The notes under the pieces were generated by a model that was given only the letters and a program-made list of their open reading frames with translations, searched no databases and was not told the DNA's origin. The translations under genes were made by a program, and so were the position numbers. A stretch of 64,000 nucleotides of DNA. Source: Pseudarcicella hirudinis. Its GTDB lineage: Bacteria; Bacteroidota; Bacteroidia; Cytophagales; Spirosomataceae. The stretch spans positions 124,001-188,000 of the forward strand of contig NZ_FOXH01000010.1 of NCBI RefSeq assembly GCF_900115665.1. The letters are read 5' to 3'. Shown here one piece after another: positions 33,993 to 42,660 of this stretch; the first letter of the stretch is position 1, and the number at the start of each line of letters is the position of its first letter.

Positions 33993-35972
33993 TTACTTTT
34001 TCTTCAAAACAATCTGCTCGGCATGTTTGGCTACTATCTGAGCGTAAAATTCTCTGAGGAAGGGATATTCCTCCGGAGAATAGATTGCTTTTTTTAATTG
34101 AATTTTGGAGTTTAAGTATATAATCCCATCAGTTGTTGAAAGGATATAACTAAATCTTGCTCCATCCTTTGGCATTGAAAGTTTTACACTTTTAGGCATT
34201 TCATCCACAGTGTATCCTTCCGGAATTTTAAAAGACACAGAGAAATTCTCTTCCTTGAGGTAGGTCAGGTCAACCGGGTAATTTCTTTTCGGATTGGTTA
34301 ACGGATTACTTTTCAGTCCCTCTGTTAACATAGGATTAAGGAATATTTTGTCATCCAATGCCGTAAAGGCATCTTTAATCTTGGTTTGTATAACAATTGT
34401 AGGCTGGGTAAGTGTGTCTGATTTATACTCGAATTCTTTAAATTCGATAACCGGGCTTTCCCAGTTAGGCTGACTTTTTACAAGAATGTCTGAAAATTTC
34501 GGCTTACCTAATCCGGCATAACTCTCTAATAACTCAAAAGCAAGGTATCCGAGTCCGCTTATCTTTATGGCTCCGTCTACTGAGGTATTTTCAACATTAA
34601 TGTCAAAACCTCCCTGAAAAACTTTGATCGTTTTCTCCTGAGTTTCAATCGGGATCCACCTGCTGTTTTTCTCAGCAACAAGCCTTGCGGAACCATTCAT
34701 ACAATGTGCAGGGAGCATTCCAAAATTGAGGTGCCTGCTGGTAGCATCCAGCAGAATATTTTTCCCATCAAGGTTAATTTGAGCAATTACATAATTAAAT
34801 CTGCTCAAATAAGGAAAATCCTGCCATGTATTACCATTTTGTCTGGTACTTAAAACAACAGGATTTGCTGCAATACCTAATTCTCTCAATAAACCAATTA
34901 ACAATAAATTGATTTCGGCACTATTTCCTGTTTTATTACTTATGACATTTCCCAAAGAACTATAATCGGATTTCAAGGTGATTTCGCCATTCCATCCTAC
35001 ACTCTGTCTGACTAATTGATAAGCTGCTTTAGCTTTTTGAAGGGTATCTGTAGTATTGATAGCTTTGATACTTTTAACAAAATCTGCTGGAAAAAGAGCA
35101 GAATCATAAGCACTGATGAAATACTTATCCTTTAATAATGCTTTGTCAAAATCCTCCCAGGTTCTTGAAAAAGACTTTGGCGCCTTCATACCAACAGTCA
35201 TAAATTCTGCTAATTCAAAATGAATCATACTCAGGTAATTAAGCGAAGTATTGATGTATGGTTCATCATGAAATGCCGGAACATCTTCTGCAAGCCAATA
35301 ATAGTAGGTACTTTCTTTTTTTTCATTAATATCATCCTCTTTTAAATAGGAGAGGCCTTGATTTACGATTCTATAAGAAAGGTTTAAAGGACTTTCAAAG
35401 GAATATTCACTTTTCATAACCGGAATATCACTCTGAAAAAGCCAGATTCTCGGTCTGTACGGATATGGAGACTCTAAAACATAAGAAAACTCAATAACAG
35501 AACCCTCTTTTACTTGTGGTAAAGTAATTGTCATGGTTCTATTATGAAAGTCCTCTTTAACGGTAAATTTGGAATCTTTTGCCAGCTTATATGTTCTGAT
35601 TTGTCCATCTTCAAGGTTATAGGTAATACCTTTTACATGACTGATTTCCTCTTTATTATCGTTATCGGAGTAATAAGCAGGAATAATGAATGTGGCTTGT
35701 GAATAAGCACTTTTCTTGAAAATCTTTATTCTTTTGGTGTATTCATAACGGATATAATATCTGCCGTATCCATCAATAACATTAGCCCGCCCAAAGTCAT
35801 ATAAAACCACTGCGGAGGCGCTGGTATCTTTCTCGTATCGCTTCATTTGCAATTCTTCCAAACTTACGGGTTTTGTCAGGGGATGATCCTGGGGGTACGA
35901 TTGCCCTGAAGTTTTGCAGGCAATAAATATAGTCAGAATCAAAAGAGTAGCTTTTGAAAAAGAATTTAACAT
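33993..35972 (-). CDS. DUF3857/transglutaminase-like protein lacking catalytic Cys (paralog 3)
   Basis: A 659-residue exported protein. Its N-terminus has a possible lipobox-like FIACK (C19), so it may be lipid-anchored. DUF3857 comes first, then a transglutaminase-like fold in which GNSAEINLL places S351 at the nucleophile position and Y394 at the His position (RFNYVIAQ); D409 is retained. It is most similar to paralog 2 throughout, with shared phrases such as LDKPVS-like starts, SAVVLYDF, HFELAEF and a MPKSVKLSMP motif. 36 bases separate it from the next gene, so an operon is likely. Confidence 0.85.
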   Translation of the reverse strand: MLNSFSKATLLILTIFIACKTSGQSYPQDHPLTKPVSLEELQMKRYEKDTSASAVVLYDFGRANVIDGYGRYYIRYEYTKRIKIFKKSAYSQATFIIPAYYSDNDNKEEISHVKGITYNLEDGQIRTYKLAKDSKFTVKEDFHNRTMTITLPQVKEGSVIEFSYVLESPYPYRPRIWLFQSDIPVMKSEYSFESPLNLSYRIVNQGLSYLKEDDINEKKESTYYYWLAEDVPAFHDEPYINTSLNYLSMIHFELAEFMTVGMKAPKSFSRTWEDFDKALLKDKYFISAYDSALFPADFVKSIKAINTTDTLQKAKAAYQLVRQSVGWNGEITLKSDYSSLGNVISNKTGNSAEINLLLIGLLRELGIAANPVVLSTRQNGNTWQDFPYLSRFNYVIAQINLDGKNILLDATSRHLNFGMLPAHCMNGSARLVAEKNSRWIPIETQEKTIKVFQGGFDINVENTSVDGAIKISGLGYLAFELLESYAGLGKPKFSDILVKSQPNWESPVIEFKEFEYKSDTLTQPTIVIQTKIKDAFTALDDKIFLNPMLTEGLKSNPLTNPKRNYPVDLTYLKEENFSVSFKIPEGYTVDEMPKSVKLSMPKDGARFSYILSTTDGIIYLNSKIQLKKAIYSPEEYPFLREFYAQIVAKHAEQIVLKKK

Positions 35973-36007
35973 TTAAGTCGGGTTAGTTTATAATCTGAAA
36001 AATGAAC

Positions 36008-38011
36008 CTATTTTTTCTTCAAAACAATCTGCTCTGCATGTTTGGCTACAATCTGAGCGTAAAATTCTTTTAATGAGCTATATTCTTCTGCATAGAAAGT
36101 GGGCTTTTTCAACAGAAATTTACTGGAAACAGCAATTTTACCTTCTTCTGTTTTGGAAACGAAATAAGAGAATTTTCCACCATCGTTCGGAAGAGAAAGG
36201 CGGATGTTTTTAGGCAGTTCCTCTATTTCATAACCCTCAGGAATACTGAATGTTGCGATATAATTCTCTTCAATCTGTGTGGCAAGTTCAACAGGAAATT
36301 TACGTTCAGTGGTTTTAAAAGGGTTTTCCTTTTCCCCTTCACCCAAAAGAGGATTTAAATAAATATGATCTCCGGCAATTGAAGCGGTTTCCTGAATAGA
36401 AGTTGTGATGTTTTCAACAAGCGGATCAGAAAGTTCTTCCAGTTTTTCAATCTCGAATTTTGAAATATTCCAGGTAGGATGTTTTTTCCTGAAACTTTCT
36501 ATGTATTTAGCTTTGCTGTCAGTAAAGATTTGTTTTCGGGCATATAATCCTCCGTATCCTAAATGTGAAATACTTAAACTGCCGTTCATCTGACCTTCGT
36601 TATTCAGGTCAAAATTCAGGATTAATGTTTTAGTTATTCTTTCGTTTGAGCTAAGCGGAACCCAGTCGGCATTTGCTTCATGAATCAGCCTTCCTGAACC
36701 ATTCAGACATCTTACAGGGATTTTCCCAAAATCAAGGAATGGATCAGTGGCATCCAGCAGTACACTATTGTCTCCGATTTTTACCCAGGCTACAACATAA
36801 TTGAATTTTTTCTCCAGAACATAATTTGGTAGTATACGCCCATGATCGCGTGTGCTCAGAACAACAGGATCTGCTTCGATACCAAGTTCTTTGAGCATGG
36901 CAATAAACATGAGATTAATGTCTGCACAATTCCCGGTTTTGTTTTCAAAAGACTTTTTCAGAGAGTTGGAAGTGTAAATACTCGAATTACCATCCCATTT
37001 CATATTTGTTCTGATAAACTGATAAGCTGCAAAAACCTGATTTACTGGTTCTTTTTCCGCAGCCTTAATAGTATTTACTTTTTCTTTCAGAAAACCACCC
37101 CGTTTAAGTTGTGTACCAAAATTTTCATATTCCAGTAAGGTCTTGGTAAAATCTTCCCAGGTAACTGAGAAATATTTTGAATTAAGCCCTCCCGGAGGAA
37201 TAATTGCTGCGATTTCAAATTCAACTTTGGCATTATAATCATTCAGTGTTGTCATAAAAGGTTCTTCCTGAATAGCCGGAGCATCTTTGATAACCCAGCG
37301 ATATTCTTTTCCCTCGTATCGGGTTGTAGTAGGATCCAGACTGATATTTACAGGTTTTACCGTAGAGATAAAGAATGGTTCATAGCCCTGATGAATCATT
37401 TTGAAATGATAAAAATCCGGAATCTGTACTTTATACTCACTCCATATTACAGGAATGTTTTTTTGAAATTCCCAGGTAGGAATGCTTGTGTCAAAGTCAG
37501 AGACAGTTGAATAGGTGTATTCTATCACTGAACCTTCTTTTACATTCGGCAGGGTAATTTTTTTGTAAGTCAGATTTTCCGTTTGTTTCTCATCAAAAAT
37601 AGAAGCTTTATCGAGTTTATCTGTAACAATCTGATCATTCACCAGGTTATAAGTTGCCCCTCTCAGATTTTCGATACGTTCCTTGTTTGCTCCTTTATAT
37701 CTTCCGAGAGGAATTTGATATGAAGCCCAGTCGTAACCGGATTTTTTCAGGATTTTAATTCTCCGGTGACGATTGAAAACGACCTGAAGTCCTGAAGATT
37801 CTGAATACCTGTAATAGGCATCTGCAATATCACTTAGAATAACAGCTTCAGAAGAAGTATCCTTTGGATAGCTTTTCATTTGCAAATCAGCCAGGTCTAT
37901 TTTACCGAATTTAACAGTTTTTTCCTGTGCTAAAATATTGGAAAGAGGAAATAGGAGAATGAATAGTACGGACAGAGTACTTTGTAGAAAATACCTTGAA
38001 TAATGTTTCAT
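36008..38011 (-). CDS. DUF3857/transglutaminase-like secreted protein (paralog 4, Cys retained)
   Basis: A 667-residue exported protein, first gene of the four-gene row. The signal peptide ends near ILAQE, followed by DUF3857 (about 35-265), the transglutaminase-like core and the C-terminal domain. It keeps the nucleophile C362 (NKTGNCADINLMFI) and D420 (LLDATDPF). The His position is again Tyr (Y405 in KKFNYVVAW), so the triad is incomplete unless another His serves. The last 20 codons are nearly identical at DNA level to those of paralog 3. No consensus promoter was found directly upstream. Confidence 0.85.
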   Translation of the reverse strand: MKHYSRYFLQSTLSVLFILLFPLSNILAQEKTVKFGKIDLADLQMKSYPKDTSSEAVILSDIADAYYRYSESSGLQVVFNRHRRIKILKKSGYDWASYQIPLGRYKGANKERIENLRGATYNLVNDQIVTDKLDKASIFDEKQTENLTYKKITLPNVKEGSVIEYTYSTVSDFDTSIPTWEFQKNIPVIWSEYKVQIPDFYHFKMIHQGYEPFFISTVKPVNISLDPTTTRYEGKEYRWVIKDAPAIQEEPFMTTLNDYNAKVEFEIAAIIPPGGLNSKYFSVTWEDFTKTLLEYENFGTQLKRGGFLKEKVNTIKAAEKEPVNQVFAAYQFIRTNMKWDGNSSIYTSNSLKKSFENKTGNCADINLMFIAMLKELGIEADPVVLSTRDHGRILPNYVLEKKFNYVVAWVKIGDNSVLLDATDPFLDFGKIPVRCLNGSGRLIHEANADWVPLSSNERITKTLILNFDLNNEGQMNGSLSISHLGYGGLYARKQIFTDSKAKYIESFRKKHPTWNISKFEIEKLEELSDPLVENITTSIQETASIAGDHIYLNPLLGEGEKENPFKTTERKFPVELATQIEENYIATFSIPEGYEIEELPKNIRLSLPNDGGKFSYFVSKTEEGKIAVSSKFLLKKPTFYAEEYSSLKEFYAQIVAKHAEQIVLKKK

Positions 38012-38300
38012 TAGTTTTAATAGAATGGGTTATTTTAGAATGTTTGGTTTAATCGCATCTTGAAAACCACATAGCTCTGTAATAATCATTCGATAGAAAC
38101 AATTTATCAGAGTAACAGGAGGAGTTTAAGAGTGTAGATATGATGCAACTTAAGAAACCTTTTGTTAATTATGAAGCAAAGCTGACAAAGTTTTTATGAA
38201 TTTTTAGTAAAAGTGGTATTAAAACGGGGAAGGTACACCATCGGAAGATTTACCGGTTTTAAGTACCTATGTAAATAAACGTTTTATACGAGAATTTTTT

Positions 38301-38323
38301 AAAAGCTTCATTTTATAATCAAC
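38301..38323 (+). repeat. Direct repeat, left copy: orphan 3' end of def (putative att site)
   Basis: These 23 bases, beginning AAAAGCTTCATTTTATAATC, are identical to the last codons of def at 40779-40801, in the same orientation. They are not part of a gene here. Weaker similarity (8 of the next 11 bases) continues to the right. The pattern fits integration of an element into the 3' end of def, with the displaced gene end left at the far boundary. Confidence 0.65.
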
Positions 38324-38431
38324 CCTGATTTTTCTACGCCTGGGTTGATTTTGGGAATATAATGCTGATAGTCTAATGAATGTATTGTAATGTACAACCT
38401 AAGTGATTGTATTTTACAATGATGTGATTTC

Positions 38432-38468
38432 TTGAAAAAATTCAATTGAAAGTAGCTTTGCAAAGCTA
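38432..38468 (+). promoter_or_regulatory. Promoter with palindromic -7 element
   Basis: TTG (38432-38434), 18 bp, then TAGCTTTG (38453-38460), which forms one half of a perfect 16-bp palindrome TAGCTTTGCAAAGCTA (38453-38468). It would start transcription about 115 bases before the lipoprotein ATG. The rest of the 570-base gene-free stretch to the left shows only a short inverted repeat (AATCAACCC, 38317/38342) and the def-derived repeat. Confidence 0.55.
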
Positions 38469-38582
38469 TGAAAACTCTGAAAGAGATTTTGTTCATTGGT
38501 CAGTTTTAGAAGCCAATGGGAAGTTTTAAAGATTTCGAGAGAAGGAGTATGTATTGTATATTTTCAAAACCAAATTATAATA

Positions 38583-39779
38583 ATGAAGAAATCAAATACT
38601 TGGATTACAATGAGCAGTAAAAAGGATGTTCTACTATTTTTAATTCCCATCATGATTGGATTAATGATTATTGGTTGTACAAATGAAGAACTCTCCACAA
38701 TTTCTAAAGAGAAGAAAACTGAAGTCATAAATATCGAAATGGCAGAAAAATGGATTGAAGGGAATATAGAATTGAATGCTAAGAATAAAAACGGGAATTA
38801 CAGATTGATCCATTGGGAAAGATCAGGGACAATTTTTGACCATAATAAAGGAGTAATGACAATAGAGGTTCCGGTGTATGAAACAAAATCTAATAATTTT
38901 GAACAGAATGTACTTGATAAGGAAAAGGAGAAGCTATTTTTTCTGAGAAATTCTGAAAATGGATATACAAACATTAAAATTTATAAAGACTTATCAGGAG
39001 ATTTCCATTGTGAGTTGGTGACATATATTTACTCATATAATTCCAATCCTGTTGTTTTTGTTACAGATTGGTACGGAAATCTTATAAAAAACATAATGTC
39101 TGATGGAGCGAATGATTTTTACTTTAATCAAGAAATACTTAAAAATTTGAGAACTTCCGGAATATGTTCTCAAGTATGGTATAGCTATATTATTGACGTT
39201 GATCCGGCACAGCCCTGTTGCAGTGGTACAATTAGAAGAGAAACAAATTATTTATATTGGGATTGCGGGGGATCTTCAGGCCCTTCTCAAGGACCTCCCA
39301 CACCAGGAAGCCCGGGAGGTGATGGTAACGGAGGAAATTCCAATGGAACTTCATCTAATGAAAGTGCCTTGAGAGGAAGAGCGGCGGGACTTGCTATCAA
39401 TGATTTTGAGATTGCGTGGGATCAGGAACCAACTATTAATCTCCCTTTACTAACCCATTGTCAGCAGAATGCTTATATGGATTATCTCACAACCGCAGCT
39501 GGAATAGAGTCTAACTATGATAATGCCAAAGAGAATTGTTTGATTAATGCCGGATTAGCTACAGCAGGTGTTGGGTTTTCTCAAAATTTAACATTTAAAT
39601 CTTTTGCCAAATATCTTGCGGGAAAACCTTCTGGAGCTAGCGTCGCTTCATTCATGAGACTTGCAAGTGTAAGCAATTATGTGGCATATAGGTGTATTGA
39701 GTCGAATCTTAGCAACGCAAATGATCAGATAAATTTAGCATATAAAAAATTTGTTTCTACCTATAGAAGTTGTAAATAA
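38583..39779 (+). CDS. Lipoprotein of unknown function with Gly/Pro/Ser linker
   Basis: A 398-residue protein not assigned to a family. The N-terminus has a strong hydrophobic stretch ending in LMIIGC, a lipobox. The N-terminal half (about 25-205) is charged and mixed, with a VVFVTDWYGN segment. A Cys-rich piece (AQPCCSGTIRRETNYLYWDCGG) precedes a flexible linker of Gly, Ser, Pro and Asn (about 225-260). The last third is helical, with four Cys including the near-terminal one. A surface-exposed two-domain lipoprotein is inferred. The frame is open from 38496; ATG 38583 puts the lipobox at normal distance, and 38610 is possible. It sits inside the segment bounded by def-derived repeats. Confidence 0.7.
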   Translation: MKKSNTWITMSSKKDVLLFLIPIMIGLMIIGCTNEELSTISKEKKTEVINIEMAEKWIEGNIELNAKNKNGNYRLIHWERSGTIFDHNKGVMTIEVPVYETKSNNFEQNVLDKEKEKLFFLRNSENGYTNIKIYKDLSGDFHCELVTYIYSYNSNPVVFVTDWYGNLIKNIMSDGANDFYFNQEILKNLRTSGICSQVWYSYIIDVDPAQPCCSGTIRRETNYLYWDCGGSSGPSQGPPTPGSPGGDGNGGNSNGTSSNESALRGRAAGLAINDFEIAWDQEPTINLPLLTHCQQNAYMDYLTTAAGIESNYDNAKENCLINAGLATAGVGFSQNLTFKSFAKYLAGKPSGASVASFMRLASVSNYVAYRCIESNLSNANDQINLAYKKFVSTYRSCK

Positions 39780-39929
39780 CCATGTTTTAGGGGCCGGGAG
39801 GCTGTTGTTTTGAAATAAATGAGGAATTATTTAATTTCACTACGCTAAACTACATATCTAATACATGATTTTATTATAGTGTTCTTCCATTAATTAAATG
39901 CTTTTGCTATTACCTTTTTTAAAATCAAT

Positions 39930-40205
39930 ATGAAAGATAAATTTAAAATAACTTTAGGGAAATATTTGCTGGTAATCCCTCGTTCAATATTTACTTATGG
40001 ATGCCTCATTCTTTTAACTATATACTTTCAAGAACTTAGTGATTTAAAAATGGTGAAAGAAATGATCCAAATCACTGGTCTTGTACCATTTGATTTATTT
40101 GCGCTGTCAACGATTGCTATATTAATAGCATTTAAAGAAACAGACTACTTGTTAATAGTGATTCTCCTTTTTTTAACTAATAGTATATTTATTTTTCACA
40201 AGTAG
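39930..40205 (+). CDS. Small two- to three-helix membrane protein, unknown
   Basis: A 91-residue hydrophobic protein with segments near 11-30 (YLLVIPRSIFTYGCLILLTI), 50-65 and 68-88 (LLIVILLFLTNSIFIF), probably inner-membrane. No family is recognised. It lies between the unknown lipoprotein and an XRE regulator inside the repeat-bounded segment, and its AT-rich codon use fits that segment. It could be an accessory or immunity-like membrane protein, but nothing in the sequence decides this. Confidence 0.5.
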   Translation: MKDKFKITLGKYLLVIPRSIFTYGCLILLTIYFQELSDLKMVKEMIQITGLVPFDLFALSTIAILIAFKETDYLLIVILLFLTNSIFIFHK

Positions 40206-40377
40206 CTATTACTGAAAGAATTGATATACGCATACCCCGCAATCTATTGCACCCCTTAAATCCCCCGACAAGATATTAGTATTATTTCTTAACCCATTTT
40301 GACAAAATTCTAACGGTAAAAGATCTACCTCATTATCGGTGTAACCTGATATTGAATAAATAAAATACTACACTGTT

Positions 40378-40710
40378 ATGAAAAATGAATTAGCAATTGG
40401 AGAAAAAATCCGTCTGATAAGAATTTTTAAGGGATTTTCTCAGGAATCTATATCTTTTTGTCTTGGTATTTCTCAGCAAGCTTACCACAAAATTGAAAAA
40501 GGGCAAACAGCTTTAACGAATGAGAGATTAGAAAGTATTGCTGAAATATTGGAAGTGAAAGTAGTTGAAATAGAAAGTGTTAACTCATTGGCATTTCCGA
40601 TGGATAGAGAAAAGACTAAAGAATGCAGGGTTGATGCTATAGAGGAGAAATTAATTAAACTGGAAGAACTTGTTGATAGTATCACAAAAAGATTGGAAAT
40701 TGCATCATAA
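40378..40710 (+). CDS. XRE-family helix-turn-helix regulator
   Basis: A 110-residue DNA-binding protein. The HTH_3 domain occupies residues 7-66 (IGEKIRLIRIFKGFSQESISF, LGISQQAYHKIEKGQTALTNERLESIAEILEV). A C-terminal amphipathic helix follows (AIEEKLIKLEELVDSITKRL), probably for dimerisation. Such small regulators often accompany mobile or toxin-antitoxin-like modules. It is the last gene of the repeat-bounded segment and may control the two genes upstream. A strong bidirectional terminator separates it from the convergent def. Confidence 0.9.
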   Translation: MKNELAIGEKIRLIRIFKGFSQESISFCLGISQQAYHKIEKGQTALTNERLESIAEILEVKVVEIESVNSLAFPMDREKTKECRVDAIEEKLIKLEELVDSITKRLEIAS

Positions 40711-40714
40711 CCCC

Positions 40715-40761
40715 AAAATAAGAGAGCTACATAATCCGAAGTTATGTAGCTCTTTTATTTT
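40715..40761. terminator. Bidirectional terminator (XRE gene / def)
   Basis: AAAATAAGAGAGCTACATAA pairs with TTATGTAGCTCTTTTATTTT (one mismatch) between convergent genes. Confidence 0.9.
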
Positions 40762-40771
40762 AAATATGCTT

Positions 40772-41344
40772 CTATTTCAAAAGCTTCATTTTATAATCAA
40801 CACTTACTTTTCCTTTAGAAATATCAGCGAGCTTATTTTTCAGCATTCTTTTCTTTACAGCATTCAGATGATCCGTGAAAAGGATCCCGTCGATATGATC
40901 GTATTCATGCTGAATGATTCTGGCGGCAAGACCTTCATATACTTCAACATGCTCATTCCAATCTGTATCTACATATTTAATTTTAACATATTCCGGACGA
41001 AAAACATCTGCTCTGATTCCCGGAATAGAAAGACAACCTTCCTCAAAACCCCATTCTTCACCATTTTCTTCAAGAATCTGAGCATTAATAAATACTTTTT
41101 TGAAATCAATTAAAGAAGAATCCTGATCTTTCGGCTCTTCATCCTCATTCATCGGTCTTCCGTCAACTACAAACATTCTGATGCCCAGGCCAATCTGAGG
41201 AGCTGCTAAACCTACTCCTGAAGCAGTGTACATCGTATCAAACATGTCTTCTGCCAATTGTTTGACATCCATGGAATCTTTTTCTATATCTACGGCCACC
41301 TTTCTAAGAATTGGGTCTCCGTAAGGGACTATTGGATAAATCAT
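40772..41344 (-). CDS. def: Peptide deformylase
   Basis: Metalloprotease that removes the formyl group from new proteins. The 190-residue form starting at MIYPIVPYGD has all three motifs: GVGLAAPQIG (residues 43-52), EEGCLSIPG with metal ligand C104, and QHEYDHIDG with H146, catalytic E147 and H150. The frame is open upstream to 41500, but the family's N-terminus and a -7 box at 41422-41429 favour the ATG at 41344. Its last nine codons contain the 23-base sequence repeated at 38.3 kb. Read through the other copy, the frame would continue into a longer C-terminal tail, hinting that the present end was replaced. Confidence 0.95.
   Translation of the reverse strand: MIYPIVPYGDPILRKVAVDIEKDSMDVKQLAEDMFDTMYTASGVGLAAPQIGLGIRMFVVDGRPMNEDEEPKDQDSSLIDFKKVFINAQILEENGEEWGFEEGCLSIPGIRADVFRPEYVKIKYVDTDWNEHVEVYEGLAARIIQHEYDHIDGILFTDHLNAVKKRMLKNKLADISKGKVSVDYKMKLLK
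40779..40801 (+). repeat. Direct repeat, right copy (within 3' end of def)
   Basis: Exact 23-base partner of 38301-38323, same orientation, 2478 bases apart. Here it codes for the last residues of peptide deformylase (DYKMKLLK). The interval holds a lipoprotein, a small membrane protein and an XRE regulator. Confidence 0.65.
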
Positions 41345-41421
41345 TTGAATAATAACGATTTTGAAATCGCTTTTACTAGTTAATAAAATTGCGATTGTTT
41401 TAAGAACCGCCAAATATTGTG

Positions 41422-41429
41422 CAAAGTTA
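41422..41429 (-). promoter_or_regulatory. -7 element of def promoter
   Basis: TAACTTTG on the minus strand is a perfect TAnnTTTG box about 78 bases before the chosen def start. No clear -33 element. The surrounding 300-base divergent gap holds nothing else recognised except the box at 41591. Confidence 0.45.
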
Positions 41430-41590
41430 ATGAAAAACCTCTGCTCTTGAAAATCAGAGTCCATAAATAGGATATTGTGAAAATAATCGCCAGACTGCAC
41501 TAAAAAATATTTGAAGAGAAGAAGGACTGGGAGGAGGAAGAAAAATCAGATAAACCGGACTGAGCAGGTAACCGGATAATAAATTTACGT

Positions 41591-41598
41591 TACTTTTG
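41591..41598 (+). promoter_or_regulatory. -7 element of tatD-like gene promoter
   Basis: TACTTTTG matches TAnnTTTG, 55 bases before the ATG. A -33 element is not evident. Confidence 0.4.
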
Positions 41599-41652
41599 TT
41601 GTTCCCGAATTGATCAGAATTCAAGAAAATTGTAAATATCCTGTCAGCAGAG

Positions 41653-42336
41653 ATGCCGCTCTTCATCGATATTCATACGCACCAATTGACTGTGGAGGAA
41701 AATGGCCTTCGTATTCATAACCTTGCGGTTAATCAGCCGGGTTTTTGTGCAGATGAATATTTCAGAATATATCACACAGAAAGATTCTTTTCAGCAGGAA
41801 TTCATCCCTGGTTTTTGCAGAGAGAATTGGTTGGAAAAGGAATGGAGATTTTGGAAAATCTACTTGAAAACCAGCAGATTTTAATGGTTGGTGAATGTGG
41901 GTTGGACCGTATAGTTTCTATTGATTTTGAATTTCAGAAAGAGGTTTTTATTCGTCAGATTCTGCTGGCAGAAAAACTGCAAAAACCATTGATTATTCAT
42001 TGTGTAAGAGCATTTCCGGAGTTAATTGCTATTAAAAAAAGGTTAAATGTGAAGGTTCCGATGATTGTTCATGGATTTAATAATAACTTACAGATCTGTG
42101 AGCAATTAGTAAAAAATCAATTTTATATCTCACTGGGAGCTGCCTTACTCAACCCCGGCTCGAATGCTTCGAAAGCCGTCTGTACAGTTCCGTTGAATCA
42201 GTTATTTCTGGAAACTGACGACAAAAATTGCACAATTTCGAGTATATTTGCAGTAACCTCAGAGTATTTAGGGCTTTCTATTGAAGATTTACAAGAAGCT
42301 ATTGCTCAGAATTTTAGAAAAATCACTGAAATTTAA
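41653..42336 (+). CDS. TatD-family metal-dependent hydrolase
   Basis: A 227-residue TIM-barrel hydrolase of the TatD deoxyribonuclease group. The metal-binding HxH is in FIDIHTHQ (residues 5-12). The Glu ligand is in GECGLDR (about 81), His ligands are in IIHCVRAF and MIVHGFNNN, and the Asp ligand is in LFLETDDK (about 196). It is shorter than E. coli TatD (260), as is common for the Bacteroidota version. Family members have 3'-5' exonuclease or AP-endonuclease activity; the role here is not known. It is divergent from def. Confidence 0.88.
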   Translation: MPLFIDIHTHQLTVEENGLRIHNLAVNQPGFCADEYFRIYHTERFFSAGIHPWFLQRELVGKGMEILENLLENQQILMVGECGLDRIVSIDFEFQKEVFIRQILLAEKLQKPLIIHCVRAFPELIAIKKRLNVKVPMIVHGFNNNLQICEQLVKNQFYISLGAALLNPGSNASKAVCTVPLNQLFLETDDKNCTISSIFAVTSEYLGLSIEDLQEAIAQNFRKITEI

Positions 42337-42414
42337 TCAATAGCCATAAAACAGTACTTTCAAATAGATTTTCAGAAAAAACCTGCTGAAAAATTTCAGA
42401 ATGATAGTTTAAGG

Positions 42415-42422
42415 TAAATTTG
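42415..42422 (+). promoter_or_regulatory. -7 element of pyrophosphatase gene
   Basis: TAAATTTG matches TAnnTTTG. It lies 95 bases before the in-frame ATG at 42517 and 239 bases before the ATG at 42661. No firm -33 element. Nothing else is recognised in the gap from 42337. Confidence 0.4.
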
Positions 42423-42660
42423 TTTAAAAATTCTTTAAGTCCTGTCAGGCCGGAAAATTGAGATTCCTTTCATCAGGAAATCCATTGGAATCTGAAATCC
42501 CGGGTCTTTCGTTTTTATGAAGAAGAGAGAAAAGAAAACTGCTAAAATAGCCGTTCCCAAATCGAAAAAAGACAACCTGCCAAGCCAGGAAAATAAAATA
42601 ATCAATACGGAGTTTACCTCAGCGGCAAATAACCAACGCCCCATTACAACAACTATATCA

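Noticed and set aside
31968-35972. Treating the Cys-less transglutaminase-like copies as pseudogenes
   Set aside because: Both frames are full length, with signal peptides and conserved domains, so pseudoenzymes are more likely than decayed genes.
38308-38496. 62-codon minus-strand frame upstream of the DUF3857 cluster
   Set aside because: It overlaps the def-derived repeat in a different frame and the palindromic promoter; no recognisable protein features.
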